A stretch of 43,359 nt of DNA from Gammaproteobacteria bacterium (GTDB taxonomy: Bacteria > Pseudomonadota > Gammaproteobacteria > SZUA-229). A program made the translations under genes and the position numbers. Below, in pieces: positions 42,024 through 43,359 of this stretch; position 1 is the first letter of the stretch, and each line of letters begins with the position of its first letter. The notes beneath the pieces are model-generated. The model saw only the letters and a program-made list of their open reading frames with translations. It ran no database searches and was not told where the DNA came from. The stretch covers positions 1 to 43,359 of the forward strand of contig JAJRUQ010000186.1 in NCBI GenBank assembly GCA_024277705.1. The letters run 5' to 3'.

Positions 42024-42953
42024 GTGTCATTGCCAATCTGTGTTTTGATACAGGTTGTTTGCAAGCATTTTATTCTGGATGATGGTTTGATTATTTCAAA
42101 AAAACATACTTTGTTGCCGGCGTTTGTCAGGTTTCCGGTGCGTATGCTTGCGCATGGTTTCTGGCGAATAAGGTTTGTTATTGACCGCCTGCGATCACGA
42201 TATTATAAACAGATAGTCATATGCGGTTATCCAAGAGGAGGGACCTCCCTGTTATATAATATGGTCAGTGCCTCGCTACCAGGGTTTTATTTCGATGAAT
42301 TTGAGTCCAGGGCTGCGGAACGGATACATCGTTATGGAAACTATGCGACCAAGGCACCGACCGATATTTTTGAACTGAATAAACTGCCGGCCTTGAATAT
42401 ATATAAAAAAGAAATATTTGTACTGGTCGTGGTACGTGATATCCGCGATGTGATTACTTCAAAACATCCGAATATTCCTGATGAGTTTTTTATCGGTTAT
42501 GACCACAGCTGGTGGCCGCGTAAAGACAGCCATGCTGCGTGGCAATATGACGGTAGTGGTGTACTGGAAATTCATGCAGCTATTGAACAAAGTGCCGCTA
42601 TCGAAGGTATAACGGTGATTAAAGTAAGCTATGAAGAAATGATCAATGATCCTGACGGCTTACAGAAAAAGCTGGAAAAAAACATGGGTATTAATTTTGA
42701 TTATCCAATCAGGGATTTTCATCGTAACAAAGCAAAACTTGCCTATAAATATGATGATTATCAGCAACGTAAAAGTTCACTGGTGTTTGAAGACAAGCCG
42801 ATAACCGGTAGTCGGGCAGGCAAATGGCGCAAGCCGGAATTCAGGGCAAGAATACAGCAGCAGTTCGGCTCTTGTCCATCGCTGTTTGAGATATTGATTA
42901 AAGATGGTTATGAAACTGAGCGGTCGTGGTTTGATGGCTATAAACAGGACTAG
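42024..42953 (+). CDS. Sulfotransferase family protein (309 aa)
   Basis: A PAPS-dependent sulfotransferase. The 5'-phosphosulfate loop is IVICGYPRGGTSLLYNMV (about residues 64-81) and the 3'-phosphate motif VLVVVRDIRDVITSKHP. VIKVSYEEMINDPDGL and SRAGKWRKPE follow, the latter fitting the family's C-terminal cofactor loop. The first 60 residues are basic and hydrophobic and may contact the membrane. The start is GTG at 42024 and is uncertain, without an obvious ribosome binding site. The stop is TAG. Twenty-eight in-frame sense codons follow it and lead straight into the membrane protein at 43038. Confidence 0.87.
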   Translation: MSLPICVLIQVVCKHFILDDGLIISKKHTLLPAFVRFPVRMLAHGFWRIRFVIDRLRSRYYKQIVICGYPRGGTSLLYNMVSASLPGFYFDEFESRAAERIHRYGNYATKAPTDIFELNKLPALNIYKKEIFVLVVVRDIRDVITSKHPNIPDEFFIGYDHSWWPRKDSHAAWQYDGSGVLEIHAAIEQSAAIEGITVIKVSYEEMINDPDGLQKKLEKNMGINFDYPIRDFHRNKAKLAYKYDDYQQRKSSLVFEDKPITGSRAGKWRKPEFRARIQQQFGSCPSLFEILIKDGYETERSWFDGYKQD

Positions 42954-43037
42954 CTGGAACGGGTATGCACAAAAGACAATATTATAAAAAATAAAGCGGT
43001 TGAGCAGTTTAAGTCAATCTTGTGCAAGGACGCTGGT

Positions 43038-43359
43038 ATGGTGAAATTACCGCTGGTCGGGTTTGTGTCAGGGCAGTGGAGTCGAATAGCATTTTACATG
43101 GTGTTGTTGATCTTTATTGCATATCGGGCGTATTTTGTTGCATTTATTTCTGTCGATACATCGGGTTACTCGTTTGCTGAAATGTTGTTCGAAACACTGT
43201 CGAATGACGTATATGTTATTGCCTTTATTGTTTCCCTTGAGATATTGATTGCCAGCCTGAGAATCAGGTTGTTTTCGATAATAATTAAAAGCCTTATTGT
43301 GCTTCTGGTTTTCGGTGTGATTACCGATGTGCTTGTTTTCAAGTATATGGCCAATAGAA
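43038..43359 (+). CDS. N-terminal part of a polytopic membrane protein (runs off the window)
   Basis: ATG 43038 has AAGGA seven bases upstream (43026-43030), and the frame is open to the last base, giving at least 107 residues. It contains about three hydrophobic helices: IAFYMVLLIFIAYRAYFVAF, VYVIAFIVSLEILIASL, and IIKSLIVLLVFGVITDVLVF. This spacing resembles the N-terminal membrane part of LTA-synthase/phosphoglycerol-transferase or membrane sulfatase proteins of the alkaline phosphatase superfamily, but no catalytic motif lies inside the window, so the identity is tentative. It follows the sulfotransferase by 84 bp in the same frame and is probably co-transcribed. Confidence 0.65.
   Translation, partial: MVKLPLVGFVSGQWSRIAFYMVLLIFIAYRAYFVAFISVDTSGYSFAEMLFETLSNDVYVIAFIVSLEILIASLRIRLFSIIIKSLIVLLVFGVITDVLVFKYMANR

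Noticed and set aside
1-43359. CRISPR arrays, insertion sequences, prophage or toxin-antitoxin genes
   Set aside because: No regularly spaced repeats, transposase, integrase or phage structural genes were seen anywhere in the window.

Overview
The window holds most of an exosortase A (XrtA)/PEP-CTERM exopolysaccharide locus from a Gram-negative bacterium, most likely a gammaproteobacterium. The grounds are the XrtA gene set, the lipoprotein signals, moderate G+C throughout and 77-nt tRNA-Arg(CCG) with an encoded CCA. A free-living aquatic or marine lifestyle is plausible because of the sulfotransferases, but the species cannot be named from this sequence.

Layout. 1-1161: the end of an unrecognised gene, a tRNA-Arg(CCG) on the minus strand, then a long leader with a candidate sigma-54 promoter. 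1162-4885: a 38-residue membrane miniprotein missed by length-limited gene calling, an XrtA-type AAA ATPase, a VanZ-like membrane protein and the priming sugar transferase. 5164-5520: a fibronectin-III lipoprotein broken by one in-frame TAG. 5639-15820: the core regulatory and sorting unit prsK-prsR-xrtA-prsT on the plus strand, bracketed by two minus-strand PEP-CTERM substrate genes. 16298-22454: a tight operon with the chain-length determinant, tyrosine autokinase, deacetylase, a FemAB-like/sulfotransferase fusion and a second sulfotransferase, closed by a terminator hairpin that overlaps the stop codon. 22430-31825: accessory genes on both strands, including two deacetylases, a FemAB-like protein, a glycosyltransferase, an ATP-grasp protein, a Wzb-like phosphatase, a ligase/polymerase and a secreted protein. 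32301-37723: a glycosyltransferase with an in-frame TAG, an AsnB-type amidotransferase, a flippase and an acetyltransferase. 37729-41895 (minus): two glycosyltransferases, a sulfotransferase and a deacetylase. 42024-43359: a fourth sulfotransferase domain and the start of a membrane protein that runs off the edge.

How the genes fit together (inference from families). The priming transferase starts a lipid-linked oligosaccharide. Four GT4 enzymes, the amidotransferase, the acetyltransferase, four deacetylases and four sulfotransferase domains decorate it. The flippase, ligase and chain-length/kinase/phosphatase set export it and control its length. XrtA processes PEP-CTERM proteins. The PrsK/PrsR pair would drive sigma-54 promoters.

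The most interesting observations are these: a related 17-bp sequence about 100-130 bp upstream of three sigma-54-like promoters, in the same orientation each time (a candidate PrsR enhancer); a FemAB-like/sulfotransferase fusion within a sulfotransferase-rich XrtA locus; the membrane miniprotein behind one of those promoters; and two otherwise intact genes each interrupted by a single TAG.
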